This document shows, piece after piece, positions 45,303 to 54,300 of a stretch of 64,000 nucleotides of DNA. Below the pieces are notes generated by a model. It saw only the letters and a program-made list of their open reading frames with translations. It did no database searches and was not told the origin of the DNA. The stretch is from a bacterium (lineage in GTDB: Bacteria; Moduliflexota; Moduliflexia; Moduliflexales; JAUQPW01): the NCBI GenBank assembly GCA_030550175.1, contig JAUQPW010000003.1, positions 1-64,000 of the forward strand. The letters are read 5' to 3'. Each line of letters opens with the position of its first letter. The first letter of the stretch is position 1. The translations under genes were made by a program, and so were the position numbers.

Positions 45303-45536
45303 TTAAAGGACAACCTCTTCCATATAAGCTACCTGGTTCAGATTAATGACGGTTTTGGTCAAAGGCTGAGAAGTTGCTGCCTGGACCATGACAAAGGGTG
45401 AGGCCTTACCGGCTTCTAAAATTTGCTGAATACTATCTTTGACACTGAGAGATATCAAACCGGATTTCTGCTCTATTCGACCTTCCGTAGAACCTGAAGT
45501 AGTGGTCTGAGGAATTACGAAATAGATCTTGGTCAT
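45303..45536 (-). CDS. 77-residue protein of unknown function
   Basis: 77 residues; no signal peptide. TKIYFVIPQTTTSG, then SLSVKDSIQQILEAGKASPFVMVQ and VINLNQVAYMEE at the end, a small beta-alpha-beta layout. A near-perfect promoter lies 90 bases upstream. It precedes the pilin unit on the same strand with a 156-base gap. No family recognised. Confidence 0.6.
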   Translation of the reverse strand: MTKIYFVIPQTTTSGSTEGRIEQKSGLISLSVKDSIQQILEAGKASPFVMVQAATSQPLTKTVINLNQVAYMEEVVL

Positions 45537-45632
45537 CCTTCCAGCTCCCTTCTCAAAACGCCAATGGCGTCAGGGTGTACCAAAAATTCCTTCTTTCTGA
45601 TTGACAAAACTGGAAAGTTATTATGAAATGTC

Positions 45633-45661
45633 ATAATAATTTAGTGGATTAGCCTTGTCAA
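45633..45661 (-). promoter_or_regulatory. near-consensus sigma-70 promoter
   Basis: Minus strand TTGACA (45656-45661), 17 bases, TATTAT (45633-45638). It drives the 77-residue gene and possibly the pilin genes beyond. A plus-strand TTGACA at 45601 with a weak TGAAAT -10 may serve the divergent protease gene. Confidence 0.75.
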
Positions 45662-45732
45662 GTTGAAACCACTTCAATTGAAAATCGTCAATTAAACCCC
45701 GGCGATTTTCAATTGTTCATCCCAATGAACTG

Positions 45733-46872
45733 ATGAAACATACTTGGGTTCTTCATATTTTTCTTGCTCTGCTTTTCTTAGGAGGGGAAGTTTCAGCGAA
45801 AAATTTTGAACAGATTGCTTTAGAACAAAGACCCGGCATCGTGGCGGTTATTTCCCTAAGCCAGGAAACCGCTTCCTTAGGAACCGGATTTGTAGTCAAC
45901 CCCAGAGGGTATGTTTTAACAAATTATCACGTGATCCAGCAAGGAGACCTGATTGGAGTTAAATTCTATAATGGAGAGGTATATGATGCTCGACCGGTTG
46001 CTTTTGATGAAGATAAAGATATAGCAATCTTAAAAATTGATGGGGTTGGCTTTCCTACAGTGGTTCTTGGAAATTCCAACGAATTGAAAAAAGGTGAAGC
46101 GGTCATTGCCATAGGAAATCCCCTGGGCTGGGAAGGAATTGTTACCCCGGGTCGGATTAAAAGAATCTGTTACGTCCGATCCTCCACTGTATTGTGTGGA
46201 CGTAAACCCAAGGTCTATGATTACCAGCTTATTGAAACCTCAACTCCTCTCTTACCCGGTAATAGCGGTGGACCTCTGATCAATAGCCGTGGCGAGATTA
46301 TCGGGATTAATACCCTCCGTTCTAATTATCCCAGTGTAAATTTTGCAATTCCCATTAACTATGCCAAAAGCCTGCTTAGCCGCTTAGAAAGAGAAATAAA
46401 GGAGTTGGAAAAACCGATAGCCAAATCGTATCGTCGAAATGACCTGGTATCTACTAAACCGAAAGGAAGTGCGGCTATTCAAAGTATCTGGCTGGAACCG
46501 AATATCCTTTTAGATGGGGAATGGGGTCTACGCTTTCACGTAGATTTTCTCATTCAGGGATATGTGGGAGAAGAATGCTCGGTAAAGATCTTTTTTTACT
46601 ATGCAGATGGGCGTAAAGTCCTTAACCAAACCGAAAACTACACGGCTCCAGATAGACAGGCCTTTGTTCAAAAGATCTTCATCCCAGAGTCTGCCGAGAC
46701 CTCCCTCCAGAGTTTATCATTATTTATCCCTTACTACGCTTTACCCCCGGATTTACCCCTGCAGGGGGAAATCGTTATTTTCGATCCTATGGGAAAAAAG
46801 CTCACCAGTAAGATGTCCAGTCCTTTTTATCTTTCAACCTCTTACTTACAAGGATGGATACCCCCTCAGTAA
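45733..46872 (+). CDS. exported S1C-type (HtrA/DegP-like) serine protease without PDZ
   Basis: 379 residues. The signal peptide (about 4-22) ends VSA. The trypsin-like domain (about 30-230) has the whole triad: His in LTNYHVIQ, Asp in DEDKDIAIL, Ser in LPGNSGGPLIN. Instead of a PDZ domain, the last 130 residues are a beta-rich unknown module (SIWLEPNILLDGEWGLRFHVDFLI). A periplasmic quality-control or signalling protease. It is convergent with the Cas4-like pair, and contrasts with the inactive relative at 48.1 kb. Confidence 0.87.
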   Translation: MKHTWVLHIFLALLFLGGEVSAKNFEQIALEQRPGIVAVISLSQETASLGTGFVVNPRGYVLTNYHVIQQGDLIGVKFYNGEVYDARPVAFDEDKDIAILKIDGVGFPTVVLGNSNELKKGEAVIAIGNPLGWEGIVTPGRIKRICYVRSSTVLCGRKPKVYDYQLIETSTPLLPGNSGGPLINSRGEIIGINTLRSNYPSVNFAIPINYAKSLLSRLEREIKELEKPIAKSYRRNDLVSTKPKGSAAIQSIWLEPNILLDGEWGLRFHVDFLIQGYVGEECSVKIFFYYADGRKVLNQTENYTAPDRQAFVQKIFIPESAETSLQSLSLFIPYYALPPDLPLQGEIVIFDPMGKKLTSKMSSPFYLSTSYLQGWIPPQ

Positions 46873-47071
46873 GGGAAGAGGGACTGGGATATTGAGATAT
46901 AAAGATAAGCGGAATACGGGGTGATGGAACAAATAAAGGTCTGACGAATAAAAAAAGTTAAAGGAATCGGAAGAATAGAAAATCTTGGGGAACTGAAACC
47001 AAATCCAAGAAGGAGAAACTGTCAGGGTTATAAAAGGTGAAATTTTAAAAATTCCTCTACATAGACCTGTT

Positions 47072-47605
47072 TTAAAGCCGCTCATTACAATGCTCATAGA
47101 ATTTACACCTCCGGCAGCGGCTTCGGCTTGAATGATTCCTTCGGGCCGGGGTTTTTCGTAAAAGAATGGCCCGCATTTCTTCCAGTAGGGTACCCAGAGC
47201 AGGGATCAAAGTTGGATCGTACGAAACTTCAGTTTGTCCATCCCTGAATCGCAAAATACCTTGATAAGGTCGAAGTCCAAACTCTTTTTCAACAAGTAGA
47301 AAGTAAGCGGCCAGTTGCATTCGATGGGAAAGGTACAACTCCCCGGGTTTCGTTCCTTGCTTATCTTCAATAACAAGAGCCTGGGAACGATTCTGATAAA
47401 CCCAATCGGGTTTGCCGCAGAGGATGACCCCCTTCATGAAAGCCTTAAGTAATCTCCCTTCACCTTGAGCATCGGTATAAATCAGCTTCCAACCTTCAGG
47501 AATACCTAATTCTCTGGAAAGTCTTCTTTTTTTCAAAAGGAGATAGGGAAGAAAGAGGAAAAAATTGAAGAAAATGAACAGGCCCAATCCCAGGTTGAGA
47601 TTCAT
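47072..47605 (-). CDS. membrane-anchored Cas4-like nuclease, C-terminal half
   Basis: 177 residues. An N-terminal transmembrane segment (about 3-24) is followed by a PD-(D/E)XK core: VILCGKPDWVYQ (Asp), ALVIEDKQG (Glu-x-Lys), and HRMQLAAYFLLVEKEFG (the Gln/Tyr helix). Near the C-terminus, RCRRCKFYEHC gives three Cys, the usual C-terminal ligands of the Cas4 [4Fe-4S] cluster. The N-terminal Cas4 Cys motif is absent here but present in the preceding gene, which overlaps this start by four bases (ATGA). No CRISPR array, Cas1 or other Cas gene is in the window. Confidence 0.78.
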   Translation of the reverse strand: MNLNLGLGLFIFFNFFLFLPYLLLKKRRLSRELGIPEGWKLIYTDAQGEGRLLKAFMKGVILCGKPDWVYQNRSQALVIEDKQGTKPGELYLSHRMQLAAYFLLVEKEFGLRPYQGILRFRDGQTEVSYDPTLIPALGTLLEEMRAILLRKTPARRNHSSRSRCRRCKFYEHCNERL

Positions 47606-47955
47606 AGCACTCTCCAGAGTAGAAAGGCTAGAAGGATAAATCCAGTCCCCGTGGAAATCCAGATCAGCTTTTCCAGATATAGAAGGAATCTCGTCTTCCA
47701 GGAAATGTGGCTGTGATGTTGAAGTCCTTTGTTAAGAAGCTGATAAGCTTCCAGAAGGTCGAGTAAATATCGAAGCTCGACCTTTTCTTCTGGAGAGAGA
47801 AACTTTTTAGTGCGCAGTTGGTTAATCTTTCTTAGAGCTTCTTCCTGAGAGAGGATCTGACCCTGGCGTTCCTGATACCAGGCCAACGGGCAGAAACTGT
47901 ACTGTCCTACTTCAGATACTGTAATAAAAACAGGATTTTTAAGAAGGGATTCCAT
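47602..47955 (-). CDS. membrane protein with Cas4-like N-terminal Cys motif
   Basis: 117 residues from the ATG at 47955; the frame is open to a TTG at 48033. FITVSEVGQYSFCPLAWYQERQG (about residues 10-32) is the Cas4/DUF83 opening SEI..Y.YCPR.xY, carrying the first cluster Cys. A charged helical region follows, then a C-terminal transmembrane segment (about 92-117). It lacks catalytic residues, which lie in the next gene (four-base overlap). Together the two make a complete Cas4-like domain with membrane segments at the join. Confidence 0.72.
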   Translation of the reverse strand: MESLLKNPVFITVSEVGQYSFCPLAWYQERQGQILSQEEALRKINQLRTKKFLSPEEKVELRYLLDLLEAYQLLNKGLQHHSHISWKTRFLLYLEKLIWISTGTGFILLAFLLWRVL

Positions 47956-48099
47956 ACCGGAGAAAGAACCACCCGCTTCGTTCCATGGAATCCGGGTTCC
48001 AGATAAAATCGAAGGAAGCAGGCCATGTTCCAAACCAACAGACTACTCCCCGATCACGTGAAATCATATTCTGAGTAAAGGTGAAGGGAGCTCTTTGGA

Positions 48100-49092
48100 T
48101 TATATGCCGGTAGTTTTATAGAATTTATATCGATCTTCGCTTCGGACCGTAATTTCGTAGGTAACCCCATTACGTAAGATGGTTAACTCTAGCTTGTCAC
48201 CTACGGAAGTAGACCATAACTGCTGGAGAAAATCGGCATCACTGGAAATCTCTATACCGTTCAGATGGGTAATAATATCCCCCCGTTGAATTCCGGCTTT
48301 ATCACCTGGACCTCCGGCCACAACCCCTGCCACCGCCATTCCCTCGGCAACCAAAACATGGTAAACCCCAAGCCAGGAACGGGAAGGTCGACTGAGAACC
48401 CTGCCGAATTTTAGAAGCTCGTCTTTAATGCTATGAAAGATATCAATGGGAATAGCCAGATTCATGGCTTGAGGCTCACTCAGTTGAAGAGAAATAATCC
48501 CAATGCACTCTCCTTGAAAATTAAGGAGGGGACTACCTCCAAACGCGGGATTTGGCGGAACCACCAGAATAGCTTCATCCAACATGTACTCCCAATATCC
48601 GACAAAGGGTTGAATAGCAAAAATACGTCCATTGGTTATAATCCGAGTGTTTTCCTCCAGACTACCTATGGTAACGGTTAAGTCTCCGACGTTGGCTTCC
48701 TCGGAAGAGCCTAAAGAAATAGGCCATTGACCTACCGGTTCCAGAGCCCGAAGAACCCCAAATCCACTTTCAAGATCAACTCCTAAGAGCTTTGCTGGTA
48801 CTTGCTGACCATCATCCAGGGTAATTTGAGCAGTATCTGCCTCTAAAATGAGGTATCCTACCGTCAAAACATGGATCTCATCGATCAAAACCCCGGTTCC
48901 CTGACGAAAAGTCCCTAGAACCCGGCTGGAAGGACTCGTCTCTGAAATACTGGCCTGCACACGTACTACGGAGGGTCGAACCTTATCTACAATCTGTAGA
49001 ATCTGATCCTTAAGACCTACATGACCGTTATGCTCATAAGAAAGTTGATAAACAATTTGCGCCATAGTTTCCTTAACTTCACCTACTTCCAT
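48100..49092 (-). CDS. HtrA-like trypsin-fold pseudoprotease with PDZ domain
   Basis: 330 residues, no signal peptide, so probably cytoplasmic. The trypsin-like domain (about 40-215) keeps the HtrA layout, but all three catalytic positions are changed: the usual TNAHV His segment reads LTVGYLI, the Asp segment reads DLESGFGVL, and GNSGGPL reads AFGGSPL. A PDZ domain (about 235-320, WLGVYHVLVAEGM, GPGDKAGIQRGDIITHLNG) is intact. Probably a binding scaffold or regulator. It lies about 145 bases upstream of the Cas4-like pair on the same strand. Confidence 0.85.
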   Translation of the reverse strand: MEVGEVKETMAQIVYQLSYEHNGHVGLKDQILQIVDKVRPSVVRVQASISETSPSSRVLGTFRQGTGVLIDEIHVLTVGYLILEADTAQITLDDGQQVPAKLLGVDLESGFGVLRALEPVGQWPISLGSSEEANVGDLTVTIGSLEENTRIITNGRIFAIQPFVGYWEYMLDEAILVVPPNPAFGGSPLLNFQGECIGIISLQLSEPQAMNLAIPIDIFHSIKDELLKFGRVLSRPSRSWLGVYHVLVAEGMAVAGVVAGGPGDKAGIQRGDIITHLNGIEISSDADFLQQLWSTSVGDKLELTILRNGVTYEITVRSEDRYKFYKTTGI

Positions 49093-49509
49093 CCGTTAGG
49101 GAGTTTTCTACTTTACGAGATTACTATGTCACCAAACTTTAGATATGTCAATCCTTAATGTAGTAAATAATACGGAAGTTTAGTCCCGAAGAAATATAAC
49201 ATTTTTATCCCTACCTCATCCCCAGGCTCTGTTTCCAGCCCGTTGACCTAAGATCTAAACAGTTCCGACAAAACCCTTTGTCTTAAATCCGCGACATTGA
49301 GGCTCTGATTCAAATTCCCCTTCCTTATGAGAAAATAGAATTTTTAGACCTGAATTCCCGGAGGAAACCCGGGAACGAGAAAAGGGGTAAAATATCCGAA
49401 GCACCCTTGCTTATCTTAAAGGGTAAAAATATATTAAGTAAAGCTTTCAAGGGATGGGAATCATGAGTTATTATAATTAGAAACCTCTATCGTTAAACTC
49501 TCAAGGCCT
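49093..49509. other. 417-bp gene-less divergent spacer
   Basis: Contains the promoters of the leftward pseudoprotease and the rightward radical SAM gene, not resolved. One GC-rich hairpin near 49360 (TTCCCGG/CCGGGAA) is visible. No coding frame or RNA gene recognised. Confidence 0.4.
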
Positions 49510-50493
49510 ATGTTTCAACCTTCCTATCTTAAACTTTACGAATCCGGTGAACTTAAAGAAAGGGTCGAAAAACTAGAAGCCATGTTGGCCAGTTGTAATA
49601 TTTGCCCTCGGGATTGCCGGGTAAATCGACTCAATGATGAAATTGCCGCCTGTTACTCAGGTTATAAACCCATCGTCTCTGCTTACGTACCCCATTTTGG
49701 AGAAGAACCCCAACTGGTAGGAACTCATGGGGTTGGGAATATTTTTTTCGGTAACTGTAATCTTCGATGCGTTTACTGTCAAAATTATCAGATCAGCCAG
49801 AATTGGAGGGTAGAGAAAAAAAATGAAGTTACCTTCGAGAGATTGGCCGAGATGATGATCGAACTTCAAGGAAAAGGGTGCCACAGTATCGGACTTGTTT
49901 CTCCAACTCATTTTGTTCCCCAAATAGTCAAAGCCGTTTATCTGGCTATTCCGATGGGGCTTCGTCTTCCTCTCGTTTATAATACCAACGCCTACGATTC
50001 GGTCGAGGTTCTTAAGTTGTTGGATGGGATCATCGACATTTATCTTCCGGATTTGAAGTATAGCGAAGATGAAATGGGTTGGCAGTATTCCAAGGTGAAG
50101 GAATACGTTCGTCACGCCCGGGCAGCCCTCAAAGAAATGTATCGTCAAATGGGAAGTGAGTTGATCCTGGGTGAAGACGGTCTGGTCAAACGGGGCCTGA
50201 TCATTCGCCACCTGGTCTTACCCAATGATATTGCCGGAAGTAAAGAGTCTCTTAAATTTATCCGAAACGAGCTCAGCAATCGGGTTACCTTGAGTATTAT
50301 GTCCCAATATTACCCCACCCATAAGGCAAAAAATCTCCCTCTTTTAGACCGAAAAATTCGAGAAAGTGAATACGACAAAGTCCTGCAGCTTTTAGAAAAA
50401 CTGGAGTTTGAAGAGGGATGGATCCAGGATTTTGAAAGTACCGACTATTACCGTCCTGATTTTGATAATCGGGAGCAACCCTTTACACGCTAA
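49510..50493 (+). CDS. radical SAM protein, PflX/PflA-like (COG1313 type)
   Basis: 327 residues. An N-terminal CNICPRDCRVNR Cys motif (about 29-40) precedes the radical-SAM site CNLRCVYCQN (about 87-96), the arrangement of the putative pyruvate-formate-lyase-activating-enzyme-like group. GNIFFGNC and IDIYLPDLKYSED are also typical. It would install a glycyl radical or perform a related reaction. No glycyl-radical enzyme is adjacent, so the target is unknown. Confidence 0.83.
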   Translation: MFQPSYLKLYESGELKERVEKLEAMLASCNICPRDCRVNRLNDEIAACYSGYKPIVSAYVPHFGEEPQLVGTHGVGNIFFGNCNLRCVYCQNYQISQNWRVEKKNEVTFERLAEMMIELQGKGCHSIGLVSPTHFVPQIVKAVYLAIPMGLRLPLVYNTNAYDSVEVLKLLDGIIDIYLPDLKYSEDEMGWQYSKVKEYVRHARAALKEMYRQMGSELILGEDGLVKRGLIIRHLVLPNDIAGSKESLKFIRNELSNRVTLSIMSQYYPTHKAKNLPLLDRKIRESEYDKVLQLLEKLEFEEGWIQDFESTDYYRPDFDNREQPFTR

Positions 50494-50504
50494 CCTGCTT
50501 TCGA

Positions 50505-51146
50505 TTATCTAATCCGCTCAAATTCTCCGGTGGCCGAGTTGAAAATCACAAGATTGTAATTGGTTTGTACAGTTGCCGTTACATCCGATACTGCCACGTC
50601 GGTTACTTTTTCACCGGCCAGGAGATTCTGAGAACTCCAACGGCCCAGGGATGCAGAAAAGCCCAGAATACGACGAATGGTGACCACAAGCCCCACACTG
50701 TTTCCAATCCTGGAATTAATAAGTCCTTCTCCGGCCATAAATGGAGCAGTTGCCCAATTCAGGGCAGCCGGACTCAGGGCATGGGCTCCCAAATTGGTAA
50801 CCACCAAAACTATCTGATCTCCAGCATCAGCCCCCCTGAGTGCACCCTCGCCGGGTTTCAAATGTCGAATAACCCAAATCCGGGTCCGTGCACTAAATCC
50901 CAAAATCCGACGATTCGTCAATGCAAACCCCATCAGTCCTTCTGCTCCCGATTGAAACACTTTCTCCCCCGGCATCAAGCGCTGAATAACGGTACCCCCC
51001 TGACCGGAACTGACTGCAACGACTTTCTCCTCAAATACGGTTACCTGAACCTGATCTGGAATCTCCTGAGTATAGAGCCGGGAGGATAAACCAAGTAAAC
51101 CGATCAGACTGAAAGTTAAAAGTTGTAAAAAGAAGGATGAAGCCAT
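50505..51146 (-). CDS. exported repeat protein of unknown function
   Basis: 213 residues. Signal peptide at about 3-27. The mature part repeats a beta unit with the near-identical phrases LTNRRILGFSA and VTIRRILGFSA, and the paired phrases GLMGFAL/GLVVTI, in a blade- or ladder-like arrangement. No enzyme motif. It ends 12 bases from the convergent radical SAM gene. Function not recognised. Confidence 0.65.
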   Translation of the reverse strand: MASSFFLQLLTFSLIGLLGLSSRLYTQEIPDQVQVTVFEEKVVAVSSGQGGTVIQRLMPGEKVFQSGAEGLMGFALTNRRILGFSARTRIWVIRHLKPGEGALRGADAGDQIVLVVTNLGAHALSPAALNWATAPFMAGEGLINSRIGNSVGLVVTIRRILGFSASLGRWSSQNLLAGEKVTDVAVSDVTATVQTNYNLVIFNSATGEFERIR

Positions 51147-51346
51147 GAAATTCAGACCTTTGGGTCCCTAAAGTTTAAATTCCTTGACATAAAACCTGTT
51201 TATAAAAAATAATACCCGGAGGGTAAAGAAGGCTACCTAAAACTTTAAATTTCAACTACCCAAAGCTTTTGCCTATACGATAGACTACCTCCCCTAGGAC
51301 CAGTTAAATCACTTGAATTAAGGCATTTTTGATAACCTTTAAAATC

Positions 51347-54300
51347 ATGGACTTAAAAAAACATAAACGTTTTCTGGTCGGAGTAATCTTCTTCGTATTT
51401 CTGACCTTACTCACCGGATATGATATCTGGACCAATGTTTTAAATTATCACTTTCGTCTAAGTCCTAAGAAAGGGATTTCTGACATCATCGAACTCTATC
51501 AAGGGAAGGTAAACAATTGGAGCCTACCTGGATTAAAGAAATATAAACTAGAAACCGGATATCTACGAAACCAGATCGAAGAGGATAAACTTTTTACCGA
51601 AAAATCCCTGACAAACTTTGATACCTGGAATCTGGAACTCTTGGAATATTTTCCGATTCTAAAAAGGATCTCTACTTACCGGGAAATCGGAGAAATCGGA
51701 AAGGCCTTGAAGTTAGCAGATACGGCCATCTCCAAAGAGAATATGGCCCAAACCCAAGGGATCCTCCACCTTCTGGGTACTTTTCGTTCGGGTAGAGTCA
51801 TCTCTGTTTTGAAAGCACATCTAGAACCCTTCGAAGATCCCAGTATCCGAAGAGATATTATTCCAATCCTGGGTTCCATGAAAACTCCCGAAGCCATCGA
51901 GGTTTTAATGACATTACTGCAGGATTCAGACAAGTACATAAAGCTGGATGCCGCCCAAGAACTTGTGCAGGTGGGAAGGATGGAAGTGATTGAACCTCTG
52001 CTTATCTTACTCAAGGATTCGGATAAACAGGTACAACTCCGGGCTGCAAAGATGCTCGTACAGTTAGGACGCACGGAAGTGATAGAACCCTTAATGACTT
52101 TACTGAAAGATCCCAATTATCATGTTCGGACCGAGGCCGCCGGGTTATTGCTCCAATCCAGACGGGTCGAGATGATCGAACCTCTGATAGCCTTACTGAA
52201 AGATCCGGATTCAGAGGTACGGCGGAACGTAACGGAAATATTACTGAGCCTGGATCGTACCGAGATGGTTGAGCCGTTGATAGCCTTGTTAAAGGATTCC
52301 GACACTTCTCTGCGACTTAACGTGGCCGAGATACTGGTAGAGTTGAAGCGTACCGAGGCTGTCGGGCCTTTGATAGCCTTGTTGAAAGATCCGGATCCGG
52401 AAGTACAAACCCGGGTGGCCTTTGCGCTGGCCCGGTTGGGTCAGGTCGAAGCGATAGAACCTTTGATAACTTTACTGAGACATCCGATTCCTTTCATGCG
52501 GTTTCGGGCCGCAGAAGCCCTTGTACAATTGAATCGTACCGAAGCCGTCGAACCCTTGGTAGCCCTCCTCCAGGACCCAGATCCGGAGATACGAGCACGT
52601 GTAGCATCGGTACTGGGACGGTTGGGACGGACCGAAGCAGTGGGTCCCTTATTATCCTTATTAAAGGATGAAGATCATTTTGTTCGACGCACGGCGACAT
52701 CGGCCCTTGTAAAGTTAGGTCGTGCCGAGGCCATGGAACCTTTATTGGCCATGGTTAAGGATAAAGATCCCCTCGTACGACGTACGGTGACCTCTCTGTT
52801 AGGAGAACTGGGACAGACCGAAGCAGTAAAACCTTTGATCACCCTTTTAAAGGATCCGGATTCCGATGTACGAAACCGTGCCATATCCATGTTAGAAGAG
52901 CTGGATCGTACCGAAGCAGCCAAACCGCTGGTAGCCCTGCTAAAAGATCCGAATACCTTTGTGCGAAGCCATGCAGCAGAGGCGCTAATTCAGTTGGATC
53001 AGGCGGAAATTGTGGAACCTCTGGTCGCCTTATTGAAGGATGAGGACTCGGATGTACGTAACCGGGCCGCTTCAGTACTTATAGAATCAGGCCATCTTGA
53101 AGCGGTAGAACCTTTGAAGGTTTTGTTGAAGGATTCGGATTCCGGGGTACGAAGCCGTGCAGCGGCTGTACTGGCAGAGTTGGGTCGTATGGAGGCCGTA
53201 GAACCGCTCCTGGCTCTGCTAAAGGATCCGAATCCGGAGGTACGAAATCGTGCGGTATTTGCACTGGTAGAACTGGGTCGTACGGAGGCTGTTGAACCCC
53301 TGATAGCGCTACTGAAGGATCCGGATAAATATGTACGAAACCGGGCCATAGCTGCCCTGGTGAAATTGGGACGGATCGAAGCTGTGGAACCCCTCTTGAC
53401 GTTACTAAAGGATCGGGACCCGGGGGTACGAAGAAGTGCAGCGTTTGTACTGGGAGAATTCAACCACATCGAGGCCATAGAGCCTTTAATGGACTTGTTA
53501 GAAGATCAAGACCCGGAGATACGAAATCGAGCGGCCCTGCTGTTAGGGAAATTGAGGTATCCAGGAGCTCTGGAACCCTTGATGAACTTGTTAGAAGATC
53601 CGGATAAATATGTACAAATGGGTGCAGCCTCTGCATTGGGAGAATTGGGACGAGAAGAGGCCATAGAACCTTTAGAGGTCCTACTGAAGAATCCCGATAA
53701 ATATCTGCGATTAAGTGGGACCTCTGCACTGATAAAACTGGGATATCCAGAGTCTGTTGAACGATTGGTAGATCTTTTAAAGGATAAAGAACCTTCGGTA
53801 CGATCCAGTACGGTCCAGATGTTAGGGGAATCGGGTCTTACGCGGGCCATAGAACCCCTGGCAGTTCTGCTTAAAGATCCAGATCCCTCTGTACGAAGTC
53901 GTACGGCATTGACCTTGGGGAAGTTATCTGCCAGGGAAAAGTTAGAAGCTCTTCAAGCTCTTTTCCAAAATATCAGGGAAAAATATGAGGTTAAACTGGC
54001 TGCAGCGGCGGCTTTATGGGAATTAAACCAGAAAGAGGGCTTAGAATTTCTGATCGAGAAATCCGGAAGCTCAAGGGCCGTTGAGCGAAGAAAAGTCGCA
54101 GAGATTTTGGGAGAAGCCTCCTCGGAAGAGGGAACTTCTCTGCTGATATCCTTACTCTCCGATAAGATACGAAGGGTTAAGATTCAAGCCATAGAATCTC
54201 TGGGACGTTCGAAAGGAAAAGCTTCTCTTCCCCATTTACATAGAATCCTCGAGGAATCCGATCCGAAAATTCGAGAGGTGACCGTAAAGGCACTGGCAGA

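Noticed and set aside
47072..48033. CRISPR-Cas adaptation locus because of the Cas4-like pair
   Set aside because: No array, Cas1 or Cas2 in the window, and the proteins have membrane segments; a stand-alone nuclease is the better reading.
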